From positions 197,180-261,179 of the forward strand of contig CAJJDO010000047.1 of the NCBI GenBank assembly GCA_905183005.1: a stretch of 64,000 bases of DNA. Reading direction: 5' to 3'. Positions 44,831 to 56,441 of this stretch are shown here, in pieces; the first letter of the stretch is position 1, and every line of letters begins with the position of its first letter. The notes beneath the pieces are model-generated. The model did not search any database. It was given only the letters and a program-made list of their open reading frames with translations, and had not been told where the DNA came from. A program made the position numbers and the translations under genes. The stretch is from Paramecium pentaurelia. Lineage: Eukaryota; Ciliophora; Oligohymenophorea; Peniculida; Parameciidae.

Positions 44831-45931
44831 TCAAACTATCATTTAAATCTTCATTTATTGAAATAATTAATAGATTTTCATAGAATGGATATCATGTAGC
44901 TTATAAACTTCATTATGGATTTTAATTAAATCTAATTTCAATTAATTAATTCTCTTATTGCAAGAAGATTTCTATAACATAGTACAAATTTCTGATGCTA
45001 CATGACAATATTTTCTTATTTTTATACACTTATCATCATAATCTCTTAATTAATTAGTTTCTTAATTTAATAAGTATTTAAATTTTCCTAAAAATTCAGA
45101 AAAAGTATTTTCATATTTTAAAGTTTTGCAATGTCTTTGATGGAATTAATTGTGATTGTTTTTATACATTCTTACAAATTATTAACATTCTGAACAAAAG
45201 ATATAGAAATAGTCATCATTTTAATTCTAAAATTTTAATTCTGACTTATTTTGTTTTCTATCAAAACATTATTCTTATTATTAATAATCGTAGTATCTAT
45301 CAATATATGATTGAAAACTTTGATTTTAAGATAAACTTAAATCTTTATTATTACTGTATTAAACTGATACATTTTCTTACTCTACATGTTCTATTGTTTA
45401 ATTTACTTAAATTCCTATTGATGATTTTGGTTTTTGAATTTATATAGATTGAATCGGATGTTAATTATATAATTTTTCTTCTTTAAAACTTGTTTAACAA
45501 ATCTTATCTTCATGATTTTATTATAGAGTATTTGGTTAATAAGATGTTTAAACTAAGCTTATTATAAGAGGATGTGTAAAATGTAGAGGATCAAATATTC
45601 TCTGTCTTATTTTCTTAGTAGTTGAATTAAATGGTTCTGCATTTAGAGGTATTATTTCATTATTCTTTTTTATAGAGATTTATTCATCTTGAAATTGAGA
45701 AAGTTCAACTAATTTTTAAGTTGAATTTAAGAAAGATCTTAAGGATTATTATTCAGTAAGAAATATTGTTCCTTCATGAGGAACAAATGGATTTGTAAAT
45801 TTTTGTTCTTCAATCTAATCATACATTAGTTTGAATTTTTCTTTCAAACTTTCTTTATATCTTTGAAGTGGATCTCTGTTAGAAGATACAAATCTTGAGT
45901 TGTTACTATATGTAGATTAAGAGTTATTCAT
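44831..45931 (-). CDS. Hypothetical protein with C-terminal C2H2-like motif, 366 residues
   Basis: Intronless frame MNNSQSTYSNNSRFVSSNRD. N-terminal two thirds are polar and Q/N/S-rich (LQRYKESLKEKFKLMYDQIE; NATTKK-like basic stretches; QPNTLQQNHEDKICQTS). Near residue 265 a single CSECQQFVRMYKNNHNQFHQ RHC arrangement (C-x2-C...H...H/C) could bind one zinc ion, followed by a helical C-terminus (EFLGKFKYLLNQETNQLRDY; INQLKLDLIKIHNEVYKL). No family recognised. Start is 32 bp beyond the PTEN stop on the same strand. Confidence 0.65.
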
Positions 45932-45963
45932 TTTAGTTTGATTTATTGAAATAAATATAATGA

Positions 45964-47442
45964 TCAAAATCCAAAATTTTTATGAGTAATTTAATTAATT
46001 GTATTATTATAAACTGATTATAGTGATTTATTATCCTAATTAACTTCAACTACATGTAATTCTATACGAAAATCTTTTTAGAATGTTTTACCAGATTTGT
46101 CCTATATGAAAATAAAATTATACTTTGCAAGCTTTATCCAACATAAATTTATCAATCATGAGAACACCGGTATAATCAAAGAAATCACAATTAAACCAAG
46201 CTTGAAAGAGTTTCTCACTCCTTCAAAATTTAATATTATATATATATATATACCTAGACCAAATTCCTTAATTTAGAAATTGTAAAAGAACATCACCTTA
46301 TAGAATAATATCTTTGAGTTTGAATTCAATATATGGTTCTAATTTATATTCTTTAACAGGGAATTAATTTTTAGAATTGTATTCTTTATCTTTATTTTAG
46401 ATTCTAAACCAAGGGGCACAACCTCCAAAGAATTTAACATTTGGTACTGGAATCAATCGGATTTTCACTAATTCCACTTGTTTATTGGGCATATTGTCAG
46501 GAACCCATTTATTATTAAGAGCTTTTTCAAAATAAAAGATATATCTGATTTAAGATGGGATAGTGACTCCCTTTAGAATTAAATAAAATATTACTTTTTT
46601 ATTTTTGGTTCTTATCATACCATAATATCTCATAGAATCATAAGCATTGGTGAATTATTTTGCATAAAGCATATAACAACATATCATGACACCTGTACGT
46701 CCCTTAAGTTGTAAAATTATGTATTTACTTTTCCAGCTTTACAATGAATGCCTGCAACATTTTTTTCGTGTGTTTTTAACCAATTATCCTTATTATATTA
46801 TAAGTATTAATACTAAATCAAGACAGAATTCATAAATGAGAGAGAAAGTGGGTGCTTAATGATCTTGGAATGGAAATTCTGCTACCTAATTAAAATTTGA
46901 ATGATCATATTTTCTTTCTTCACAAAGATTGTATACTTTATAATGTCCTGGATGTACAGAATCAAAAAATCTTCTAACATCTTACATTGAATTTCTGTAA
47001 ATAGATTCTATATTTTCAGCAGGGAAACCCATGGCTATAATCTTTTCAGTTATATCTAACATAATTATTATAGAATACATGTTAAATCTAAATTAAATCC
47101 ATTGTAATTGTATCTTCTTTTCTATTTTGAAACCAGTAATTTGATTGGATTAGGAACACTCGTTATATTTTAATGATTGCCACTGATATGTTAATTTACT
47201 TGATTGACTTCTTATCTCAATTATTGTGTGCTCACTCTTTCTCTTAAATTTATTTCTTATCCTTTTTAATCATCTTAGCCAATCCCATTAGCTAAAGCTG
47301 TAAAATCAATTTAGGACATATAAAAATTGTAATTTTCAGGATCACATTCATCTCCAGAATCTGATAACAACTCTTCTTCTCCAGATGAAATCTCATTCTA
47401 TTTTGCTCTTGATTTTAATTCTTCTTACGTTGCATTATGCAT
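45964..47442 (-). CDS. PTEN: PTEN phosphatidylinositol-3,4,5-trisphosphate 3-phosphatase
   Basis: 441 residues; six introns (23, 25, 26, 24, 33, 22 nt). An acidic, Q-rich extension of ~105 residues precedes the typical start VSKQKRRYNYNGFNLDLTYI and IIAMGFPAENIESIYRN. Conserved elements: RRFFDSVHPGHYKVYNLCEE, VAEFPFQDHQAPTFSLI, the catalytic P-loop HCKAGKGRTGVMICCYML, KNKKGVTIPSQIRYIFYFEK, then a C2 domain with FFGGCAPWFRI, DVLLQFL and FMLDKACKDKSGKTFQKDF. The lysines flanking the catalytic cysteine that favour PIP3 are kept. A 26-nt intron splits the P-loop between Lys and Gly. No long PDZ-binding tail; ends THKNFGF. It should oppose PI3-kinase signalling at the membrane. Confidence 0.96.
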
Positions 47443-47506
47443 TATTAATATTATAAATATGAATGATTAAGTGTATTACTATATTTATATTCAATATCTT
47501 ATCAAA

Positions 47507-48485
47507 TCAACCATTAGTAGTTTCTCCAATTCCACAATTTAAACATTCATAAAATTTAGTAGAGGGTTCATCACTTGCTCTTGTTTATATTTCATTGACT
47601 AATTTCATTTATTTTTATCCACAATTATTACATAAAGCCAAAGCTACATCCTTATTTATTACTTAAGCTATATATTTATTATGATTCATATCATTAGCTG
47701 ATAATATTTCTCTACCAACTCCTCCAGCAATAGACAATCTCTATAAAAAATTAAATATATATAAAATACTGTTGCACTTGTCCAATCCTCTGATCTCAAT
47801 TAAGCTGCTGTAGGTATATCAATTAATCCTGTTAATAATCTATTACGAACACTTCCATCTTTATCATTTTATAAGTATTTCAAAATCTCTTTTATGGCTG
47901 TTTAATATTGGCTATGTTTATCTTTAAATTTCATTCTAATCTGAAATAAACTTATATGAAATACTTCATTTTCTAATTTCTTACAAAATGTTATGACTTC
48001 TTATTAGGGAGTAGTTTCATTAGTGAATCTCTGAATAATATTCTATAAAACTTTCAATCTTATTTGATCAAGATCTTAAGGTAGTCCCAATTAGTTCATA
48101 AATTGATTTTGATTAATTGGATTTTGATTTGGAACATCTATAGATTATTTTCTGTCTGTTGTTACAGAGATCAGAGTTACTTTTTCTTGTGGTATAGATT
48201 TTTGATTTTTCTTCAATTTTTATAATGTTTCTGTAGCTTTTTCTTAAATTTGCTTGAGATCTTGTTCACTGAAAACTGAATCTCCTATTATTTCTATTTA
48301 AGTAAGTTTCTTTACAGTTTTATGAATCTTAGACTCAGCAAGAGCCCTAATTTATATCATTAAGAATACTTTTAATCTATCTTCGGATCCTCTAATTGAT
48401 TAAGAATACTAATGACTTGTTTTTTTCCAATCTTTTTATATGCGTGAAGTTTCTTTCTCATATCATATAAGTCTATTTGATCCAT
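47507..48485 (-). CDS. TCEA: Transcription elongation factor TFIIS
   Basis: RNA polymerase II cleavage/elongation factor, 308 residues, introns of 23 and 29 nt. N-terminal LW-type domain (LYDMRKKLHAYKKIGKKQVI), a linker, the central Pol II-binding domain (DQIRLKVLQNIIQRFTNETT; DKDGSVRNRLLTGLIDIPTA; RLSIAGGVGREILSANDMNH), and the C-terminal zinc ribbon CNNCGQKQMKLVNEIQTRAS followed by DEPSTKFYECLNCGIG. The acidic hairpin Asp-Glu that promotes RNA cleavage is kept (RASDE versus RSADE in animals). Lies 64 bp upstream of PTEN on the same strand. Confidence 0.95.
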
Positions 48486-49269
48486 CAAGTAAATTATTTT
48501 ATATAATAAATATAATGATTTATTTCTTTAATTTTAGATTAAATAATATTGAGATTGCCTAAGACATTAAATACAGATATATCTGATAGAATTTAATTCA
48601 AATGTAAACATATGTATATATTTACTGAACTTATACTATTATCAGACCAACTCAGATCTCCAAAAATATAAATTGTCAAAATCTATTATAATATAAACAC
48701 ATGTCATTTTGTAATTTTATAATATATTCGAAAATAATTTGTGAAAAATCATCACTACGAAAATTTTCTAAATAATACTATATATACTATTTTCAATATC
48801 TAAATGAGGAATTTTAATATGTATATCTGAGGAGTCCAAATACTAATATCTTTCTATCTAAGTTAATATTTCAAATTATCTGATTTCTAGAAAATTGTAA
48901 ATCAAGCAGCATCTAAAATGTTTAATACCCATATATTAATAAATTAAGGTTGTTTCTCAATGATAGATAGATATCATAAATGAAGTTTCTGATGCTATTT
49001 AATTTTTATAATCTTAGATATATTTACGTTTTTCCCATTTCTTTATGAAAACCCTCTTAATAAATTGGAAACTCTTTATACATGATAAAAATATGTTAAG
49101 AGATGCCATCATGTCATGATAATAGCATAAATAAGATGGTAGGGCATTTCTTAGAATAAAATAGTAAACATGTTGATAAATTAGTTTAGAGTTGATTTAC
49201 AATAAAACAGCAGAAAAATTAATTAGAGATATAAGCTGTTGGATATGTGTTTATGATATATGATATTTA
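48486..49269. other. Intergenic region, about 780 bp
   Basis: AT-rich spacer between the TFIIS start and the hemoglobin stop. Short open pieces on both strands but none joinable into a gene. It probably contains the TFIIS promoter. Nothing else recognised. Confidence 0.5.
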
Positions 49270-49651
49270 TCAAGCGGTGACAACATCTCCTCTGACTGTT
49301 TCAGCAACAGCGACAGTTTATTCAACCAAATTAGCAGCGACACCAGCTGAAGTCAATGCACTTCTTAAATGTCCAATGACTGTTGTGAATTGGGCATTTG
49401 TGACTCCCATATTGGCATGGACTTCTTTCAAGTTCTAATTTAATATAAATGTAATTTTTTACTCTGCCTCCCCAAGCTTTTGGTCCTCCAAGAGCAGCAC
49501 ATAAAAATGAAGCTGTCTTGCTTGTTTAGTCAGCCATATTGATTCCATTGAAGAAATTGGCAACTGTGGCATCAGCTTGGATATTAGCATAGAATTATGC
49601 TGTGACTGCTGAGACGGCAGCTTCTCCTCCTAATTATTCAAAAAGTGTCAT
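49270..49651 (-). CDS. Truncated hemoglobin (group I)
   Basis: Small heme protein of 117 residues, one 28-nt intron. The sequence matches the Paramecium hemoglobin of established structure: MTLFEQLGGEAAVSAVTAQF, YANIQADATVANFFNGINMA, DQTSKTASFLCAALGGPKAW, proximal histidine in NLKEVHANMGVTNAQF and C-terminus EQTVAVAETVRGDVVTA. Tyr at B10 (QFYANI) and Gln at E7 (DQTSK region) suit O2 stabilisation in truncated globins. Codon usage is much more GC-rich than neighbours, as expected for a highly expressed gene. Role in O2 binding or NO handling is inferred. Strong evidence that the organism is a Paramecium. Confidence 0.97.
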
Positions 49652-49821
49652 GTTAATTTTATGGATGATTTTATTAATCAAAATACAGGATATATGGGTT
49701 AGTTTTGAACCTAGGAAAATTAAAGATATTTTATAATATAAATTAATTTGAGATTTCAATGTTGCGTATTATAAAATTAAATTAGTAAATATATTTATAG
49801 TTTATTTGCTGGTTTATAATA

Positions 49822-51469
49822 TCAATAAGCTTAATCAGAATTATCTTCGAGATTCTTTATTTTATCATCTCCAAATAATCTACCTGAACATTACATAAAG
49901 GGATCCAGCATTCCAGATTCAAAAGATCCTACTTTCTCTATTTCTTTATCTGGTGAAGAAGGAGGCAAATATTAATAAATACTGAGTTCATTTTCAGGTA
50001 CTTTATAAGCAGTAAAACTGAATTAACTCTTTTTTGGACAGGATTCTAATCTCATAGAACCCATATTTGATATTTATTATTAAGTTTATTATAAACGAGT
50101 TTCCTGTTGTAATTCCATAGAATGAAGATTAATTATCAATTATTAAGAACCTAACAATATTGATTATTATCTTTTATTATGTCTCTATTTTAGAATTAAT
50201 CTAGGATCATTCTTTCTATGATTTAATCTTTTTAATAGACTCCTTTGACTTTCTAATAATTTTTAATCTTCATTAAACCATTCATGTTTCAATGCTTAAT
50301 CAGGATGAGGTCTTAAAGCCCAATCTTTTTATAATAATTGAGTAATTAGATCTTTAGCTTCTTCAGAAACTCCTTCAAATAATTCAATTGGGAAACTTAT
50401 CTTAGCTTCTTTTATATTATCTATTAAATCATTGAGACTAATATTATATATATCTATATATACTAATCAGCATTGAATGGTAATTATCCTGATAACATTG
50501 AATATAAAATACAACCTGCACTCCACATATCAACCATTTAACTAATATTTTATAGACAATATAATTACTTGTATCCTTCTCCTGTGAAAATTTCAGGAGC
50601 AGAAAATGCAACTGTTCCAGTATATGTCCACATTTCAATTTTCTCTCTATCTTTTAGATCTCCAAATTCTTTATATGAATCACTAAATTTGCTAACATTA
50701 AAGTCAGTCACTTTGATTTACTTTTTATCTAATAACAAAATGATTAGTACTATTTACACAAAGAATATTATTTGGTTTTAAATCTCTATGACAGATTCCA
50801 TTTCTATGCATATATTCAATTGCACTTAGCAATTATTTAAATATTTCTTTAGCATCAGCTTCACAATAATGTCCCAAAGAATTTAATACTTCAAACATCT
50901 CCTATCCTTCAATCAATTACATCACAACATAAGCTTTACTTTCAGATTAGAAGCTGTTATCAAAATCAACATATAATTTATGAACTTTAACAATGTTTTC
51001 ATGTGATAATTTAATTAATCTCTTAAATTCAATGATCATCTAAAATTCAATTCAATTTTACATTTCTAATTATTTCATCATCTTGAGTTTGTACAATTTT
51101 TACAGCATATAAATCTTAAGTAGTTTTATGAATAATCCTTTTTACTAATCCTAAACATCCTTCTCCTAATACTTCTAAAATGTCATAATTTTCATGAAAT
51201 TCTTTTGTATTAGGACATATGAATTCAGAGTCAATTGTATTAATTTCTATATCTAATTTCTTACCTAAGTCTAGTAATTCTTCAATTTGATCTTTTGTAA
51301 CAGGTAGAGGTTTATTTAAAATGTGCAGAATCTAACCTACCAGTTATTAAAATTCAATACCCTTTAAATTAGATTTTATGCGATCTCGGTTATTTTAAAC
51401 CTATTATTAACGAGGATCTTCTTATTGAGTTTTAAGAAATGTAAATCGTCCACTTGGTTTTTTTTCCAT
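49822..51469 (-). CDS. Ser/Thr protein kinase (CAMK-like) with DFN in place of DFG
   Basis: 513 residues; four introns (22, 31, 27, 26 nt). Kinase domain ~residues 110-360: YDILEVLGEGCLGLVKRIIH, invariant lysine in LYAVKIVQ, MHRNGICHRDLKPNNIL, then KVTDFNVSKF where DFG is expected, TGTVAFSAPEIFTGEGYK as APE, VDMWSAGCILYSML. The glycine-to-asparagine change in DFG leaves the Asp intact, so Mg2+ binding could persist but conformational switching may differ. ~110-residue N-terminal extension is polar; the C-terminal ~150 residues are S/Q-rich with no EF hand, so it is not a classical CDPK. Substrate unknown. Confidence 0.88.
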
Positions 51470-51634
51470 CCTTGCTTTAAGAATTTCATTTGGAGAGTCT
51501 CGTTTTTAAATAGAAGGACTTAAATGCATAAATTATTAATTATAATTTGATTTTAGTTTAACATTGTAATATTATATTATCTAAAAAATTTGAGATATTT
51601 AAGATTATTGTTATATCAATAATTAAAGTGTGTA

Positions 51635-53322
51635 ATGAAAGTTGATGATATCAACAAAACTATCTTAAAGGAAAGTCAGATGAGTAATGAAGAAGACAAA
51701 GACAATGAACAATAGTAATCTAAATTAAAATATATAATAATGGTTCTTGGATGTTTGTTAATGTTTGGAAATAATTATTCATTTGATAATCCATAAGCAC
51801 TTCAAAAATAATTAACATAAGATTTGGACATATCAATCTCAAATTATAATCTATTATATTCTGCATTTTCATTTCCTAATATTTTTTTAACTTTGATTGG
51901 AGGATTAATCATAGATTTTTTGGGTATAGTTTTTAACTCATTTTTAGGTGTTAGATTTGGAATCATTCTATTTAGTGCAATAATAGTAGTGGCTTAAACA
52001 ATTGTAGCATTGGGAGGAGCATTTAAGATATTCTGGATTATGTTAGCGGGAAGAATAATATTTGGATGCGCATCAGAAAATTTAGTAATAGCATAAGCAG
52101 CTATTATTGGTAAGTGGTTTAGAGGAAAAGAGCTATCAACTGTATTTTGATAATTCAAATCTATATTTTAGGCAATTGGTTACATCATGACAGTACCTGA
52201 ATTAGCTAGTGCTGCTAACTCTTTTCTTACTCCTATAATATATGAATCATATAAAGGATTGACATATCCATTATTTTTTAGTGTGATTTTGTGTATATTT
52301 TCATTTGTGTGTGCAGTTGTTTTATGTATTTTAGATAAAAAGAATGAACTTAATAAATTAAGTATATATTTATAATAAGAAGAGGGTTAATTTATAATTG
52401 AAGAATAAGAAGAAGAAGATGAAAATGAAGATTAGAAAGATGATATTGAAAGAGTATCATTTAAAGATATTAAAAATTTAAATGGAACATTCTGGATCTT
52501 AGTTCTAATTTGTACTTTAACATTAGGATCATATACTCCATTTCTCGATGATGCTAATGATTTTTTATAGGAAAAGTTTGAATTCACAAATGTGTAAGCA
52601 GGAAAAGTATTGACTATACCATATTTAATGGCAGGTATTCTTGAGATAATTTAGCTATAACAAGTCCCTTTTTTGGGCCATATATAGATAAAGTAGGAAA
52701 AAGAAGAAAAATAATTTTAATAACTTGTATTCTATTCACTCTAACTCATTTTGCATTTGGAATCATGCCAAATGGTAAACATGGATAACCTAATTGGTTT
52801 TCTGTTATACCTTTGATGTTATTAGGATCCAATTATGCTTTATATTCATGTGTTTTAATACCATCTATATAATACATAGTTGCATAAAAAGTGGTAGGAA
52901 CAGCATTTGGTTTATTAGGAATGTTTGAGAGTATTGCTTTGGCTTTTTTTCCTATTATAGCAGGATATATTGTTGAGATATCTGAGAATCCTGAAATTGG
53001 ATATTCAAATGTAGGATTCTTCTTTTCAGGAATCTCTTTTTTTGGAATTATATTTACACTCTCTTTATATATTTTTGATAAGAAAGGATCAATAGTCTTA
53101 GATTTTGTTAATCCAGAGGATCCATCTGAATTAGAAAAGAAAATGCTTAGAACTACAAAATCAGAATCTAGTAGTGATGAAGATGATGATGATGAATCAA
53201 GTGATGAAGATTCGGATGATGATTAATATAAAATGAAAAAGGTTTGTAAAAGTTATGCAAGTTTAAAAAGTAAGAAGTTATTAACATCTCCTTTACTTAG
53301 AAGTAGAAGTTTATAAAATTGA
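51635..53322 (+). CDS. Major facilitator superfamily transporter (MFSD1-like)
   Basis: 537 residues; introns of 24, 30 and 20 nt. Twelve hydrophobic segments are recognisable (YIIMVLGCLLMFGNNYSF; LLYSAFSFPNIFLTLIGG; FGIILFSAIIVVAQTIVAL; IFWIMLAGRIIFGCASEN; FFSVILCIFSFVCAVVL; FWILVLICTLTLGSYTPF; TSPFFGPYIDKVGKRRKI; VGTAFGLLGMFESIALAF). The motif FLG.RFG between helices 2 and 3 and GPYIDKVGKRRK between 8 and 9 are MFS signatures. A long acidic cytosolic loop follows helix 6 (EEQEEEDENEDQKDD) and an acidic/serine-rich tail (SSSDEDDDDESSDEDS). MFSD1-like lysosomal transporters export small molecules; substrate here unknown. Confidence 0.9.
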
Positions 53323-55143
53323 TTATGATTGTTTTGATAGATTTGATGTTTATCTATATTATTATTATAAATAATAGATTATTTTTATTAATATCTCAAT
53401 CAAAATAAATTATAGAATTATTTCAGTTTTGGAGATGTAGATTGATTAATAAATTCTATATTGAAAGAGTTAATAAGTATATCATCAAATATGAAATTAA
53501 AATACATTATCCAATAAGCACAAGTTTATATTTTGGAATTTAGAATTAAAATTATTAAACCAAGATATAAGAGGAGTTTTAAAATCCATCAATGAAAAGG
53601 AATCTATAGTAAAATAATTTAATCACTATTGTTAGATTGGATTTTCTATTATACAAATTTATAATTTAATCTTAATCAAATATAATTAAATTTTTTGGTT
53701 AATCATTCATTTAGAATTTAGAATTTTAGAGAAATAAAAACATTTTTGGTGCCACAATTAGATTAATTCTAAATAGTAGAAACTATTCAAACAGAGAATA
53801 AATAATTATGTTGGCTAAGAATAAATTAAGATATTTTATCATCTTATTCTAGAATGGAAAGTTTAAGATGAACTATCATAATTAAAAGATTAACCTAACC
53901 AAAAAGATTGTTTATAATTAGGTAATATATTATATAAATTATAATCTTGCTTATATCTAGGAACTAAATTAAATATTAATGTCTGCAAAAAATGTATTAG
54001 TCTGATAATATAAAAATAATTAAATTAAGAGATAAGATAAATCTTCATTAATTTAATTCAAATCAAAATAAAATGAGATCATCTAAAACCTAGAAAATTA
54101 TTTAAATTTAATACTTAACCATTTACTATATCTATATAGGAAATCTAATTCTTTATATTTCTAATTGTGAATCTCTAAATAATTTATATCTACAATTCAT
54201 TTTTTTCTAATTATTTATAAAATATTTTTTTTGCATTTTTCTTTAAATTAAATTATGAAACAAATTTATTAATATCTTTCTAAAATCATTTTGAATAGAA
54301 AAGATGAAAAATTAATACTTTTCTTTCTAAATAAGTTTTAATGACGTTAATTATGATTTTTGATATAATTAAACAAAATATTTTTTTTTATTTATTAAAA
54401 ATGAATAAGAATTATCACAGAATATGATTCTAGTCAGAATACAATTACTTAAGAGTGTTTCATAGATTAATAATATAATCACACTAATGTACCTGGTTAT
54501 TTAGAGAATAATTCAATCTAATGAATATGTATTAATACCTTATTAAAGATTAAAAACAGAGAAATAGCTACCCAGAATATATAGTACAGTTTAGAATAGA
54601 AAATATCTTAACAACCATTTTTAATTGCAGACATTCTCTCTATGATAAATTATATTGAATCCTCTACAAGGAAATTATAAAATATTAAATGCAATTTATA
54701 TTAATAAATATCTTGAAAATAAAATAAAAAAGATTTAAAACCAAAAAATTGAAAAAATATTATAAAATAAAAAGCATAAAATCAAATTAAAAATAGGGTT
54801 ATTGAAAATGAGAATACTCAAAAACTCCATTTGTGAAGAGAAGGATATATATAAAATTAAAGAGGGAAATAAAGAAGATTTTAATGAATCTAAATATTTT
54901 TTATATTTTATTTTATAAAAAAAGATTAGTGATAAGTTTTCCATAAAATTTTCAGCTAGGGACCTAGAAATTATGATAATGGAGATTTCATAGATGAAAT
55001 AAGAGACCATATAACCTCTGTTTAAGCAGAAATATGAAAATAATTTAATTATTATGCTTAATTTCTTTTAATCAATTTGTTGCTTTTCTAATCGTGAGAA
55101 ACTCGATAAAACTAATATTTTTATCTAATAACGAGCTCAAACT
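53323..55143. other. Long AT-rich region without an intact gene
   Basis: 1.8 kb. Fragments on the plus strand look coding, for example SQLKDQPNQKDCLQLGNILY with CKKC near 53855-54000 and LKNSICEEKDIYKIKEGNKE around 54810-54870, but they are in different frames with intervening TGA codons and no consistent intron. No promoter, RNA or repeat recognised. Possibly one or two eroded genes. Confidence 0.35.
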
Positions 55144-56087
55144 ATGTCTATTTAACCTATAGCATATGAGAATACATTAGATCAAGTCCTAAAAAATGAT
55201 ATTATTGAAACGGATTAATACCTTCAATTAGACAACCAAAATGAGATTGAATAATTCGAGTATTTATACATTATTATATTATTAGTTTTGAGTCTTCTAG
55301 TGACATACCATCCACTCAATAGCCTTCGGATTTCATGGTATTGAAAGATGAAAAACTTTAGTAACAAATTCAAGATAAAATTGAATAAAATGCCAAAAAA
55401 GAACAAACTTTTACTCGAAGAGTGAGTATCCATTTCTATTTTTTTTTAGAAAAGAGTAATAAAACTTTGGGATTCCACTGAAGATGCTCAATTACGTATC
55501 CAATACTAAAAGCATAATGGAAAATGGAATTAAATCGTTAAACATATGCCAGGAAGAAATGTTTCATAATGTAGTTAAAGATGGAGAAGATTGCAACCTG
55601 TTAAGATTGTAATTGTATTTGTAAATATTCGTAGTTTAAAAGAAAACAATGGACTTAAGAAGAAGATGAAAAAATCTTAGAATTAGTCAAGTAATATGGA
55701 AAAAATTGGAAATTAATCGCTTTACGTAAAAATTAATTTAACTATAGTGCCTTAGACTTTCCAAATATTTTGAGTAAACAAATAAGAGAACGTTATATAA
55801 ATAAAATCAACCCTGAAATTAATACTGGACCTTGGACTGAAATTGAAGATGCAACCCTCTTCAAATTATATTAGTAATATGGGGGAAAATGGAGTCTTAT
55901 TTCTTCTCATCTTTAAGGGAGGCCTGTATTCTTATATGATTATCTATAGGAAAATATGGTCAAAAATAGATTCTATTGTTATATCAGAAGAGTTCATCTT
56001 GGTGTTTAAAGTCCATATTAGATAGTTTATCAAGAGAATTCTGATAATAAAGCAGAAAATTCTAATGATAATATCGAGTTTGAATGA
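55144..56087 (+). CDS. Three-repeat Myb DNA-binding protein
   Basis: 269 residues; introns of 26, 28, 26, 30 and 24 nt. An acidic N-terminus (MSIQPIAYENTLDQVLKNDI) precedes three Myb/SANT repeats: R1 ~residues 90-140 (DAQLRIQYQKHNGKWNQIVK..MPGRNVSQCSQRWRRL), R2 (KQWTQEEDEKILELVKQYGK, NWKLIALHFPNILSKQIRER) and R3 (TGPWTEIEDATLFKLYQQYG, GKWSLISSHLKGRPENMVKN, RFYCYIRR). The R2 and R3 recognition helices KQIRERY and VKNRFY match plant/animal c-Myb type R1R2R3 proteins. The 30-nt intron in R2 is chosen because it restores canonical repeat length. Probably a transcription factor; targets unknown. Confidence 0.93.
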
Positions 56088-56441
56088 AATATTATAACCA
56101 TAATAACATTATATTTATATTCTATAAGATGGGGGTATATTATTTTATATTATAAAAACATATTTTCATAATTTTGTAAATTCAACATCTAAACTTAAAG
56201 CTTAGATAAAATCATATATATGTGTGTAACAATTTATAATCTCTTAAACTTATATTTAAATACTACATGAAAAATAGTATTATTGATATAAAATATATTA
56301 AGGTAGGCATATGAATTTTTTTAATGGCTAATTGAATCATTACTACATTCCTATATAAATGTTTAATATAAGTGGTGGTGTTACCTTTTAATTTATGTTA
56401 GAATAAGTTTAACATAGAAAATTGAAAAATAGTTTAATTAA
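56088..56441. other. Intergenic, AT-rich
   Basis: About 350 bp separating the Myb gene from the AGC kinase on the same strand. No feature recognised beyond a probable promoter region. Confidence 0.45.

Noticed and set aside
52187..53226. Two short separate membrane proteins
   Set aside because: Both are parts of one spliced MFS transporter gene (51635-53322).
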